Of a DNA stretch of 14,177 nucleotides, positions 14,091-14,177 are shown piece after piece (positions within the stretch are counted from its first letter, which is position 1; every line of letters begins with the position of its first letter). The notes under the pieces are model-generated. The model saw only the letters and a list, made by a program, of their open reading frames with translations, was not told the DNA's origin and searched no databases. Position numbers and translations under genes: made by a program. The DNA is from JAWLBW01 sp041687475 (GTDB lineage: Bacteria > J088 > JAWLBW01), in assembly GCA_041687475.1 (NCBI GenBank), contig JAWLBW010000100.1:1-14177 (forward strand), in the 5' to 3' direction.

Positions 14091-14177
14091 AGACATGGGT
14101 ACCAGTTTTATGCCAAAACATAGGTACCAGTGTTTTAGTTAGCCCACTTGTTTCAATGGACTTATTAGTTGAGCATC
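14091..14177. mobile_element. Possible edge of a mobile element: AT-rich DNA with paired GGTACC repeats
   Basis: ACATGGGTACCAGT (14093-14106) recurs as ACATAGGTACCAGT (14118-14131), 25 bases apart. The second copy sits in an imperfect palindrome, AAAACA...TGTTTT (14115-14136), centred on GGTACC. From about 14131 to the end G+C falls to about 36%, against about 60% before. Paired terminal repeats plus a composition step suggest an insertion-sequence end, but no transposase is inside the window. Confidence 0.3.

Overview
This is a gene-dense bacterial chromosomal segment, roughly 60% G+C by eye, with Gram-negative-type housekeeping genes. No rRNA, tRNA or phage gene is visible, and I cannot place the organism. 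Spirochaetes of the Leptospirales are one guess, based only on overall flavour. Twelve protein genes are supported, nine on the plus strand and three on the minus strand.

Layout. Positions 1-230 hold four 55/56-bp tandem repeats with nested palindromes, cut by the window edge. 446-3718 is a three-gene block: an SBF (bile-acid:sodium symporter family) transporter, a cytosolic formylglycine-type sulfatase, and a DUF421/YetF membrane protein that looks frameshifted near its start. 3811-5568 encodes a SulP anion transporter and 5661-6824 a FemAB-like (DUF482) acyltransferase. After a repeat-bearing gap, 7251-10129 carries exonuclease III, an epoxide-hydrolase-like alpha/beta hydrolase and a zinc-ribbon/helical-repeat protein. 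10130-10535 is non-coding and unusually rich in inverted repeats. It is followed by a minus-strand DUF427 gene, a plus-strand LuxR-type regulator, a bidirectional terminator, a minus-strand zinc alcohol dehydrogenase (glutathione-independent formaldehyde-dehydrogenase-like) and minus-strand arfB. The last ~85 bases drop sharply in G+C and carry paired GGTACC-centred repeats that may be the edge of a mobile element.

How the genes may work together. The transporter and sulfatase could import an organic sulfate ester and cleave it in the cytosol; the adjacent SulP protein could move the released sulfate or another anion. This is inferred from gene order and family knowledge. The remaining genes look like independent maintenance functions: DNA repair, ribosome rescue, aldehyde/alcohol oxidation and envelope modification.

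The most unusual material is non-coding. It comprises the nested-palindrome array at the left end, a multi-helix element at 10212-10326, a second compound inverted repeat at 10402-10461, and a recurring odd palindrome CGTGCNGCACG clustered in 10161-10535 and found again at 14024.
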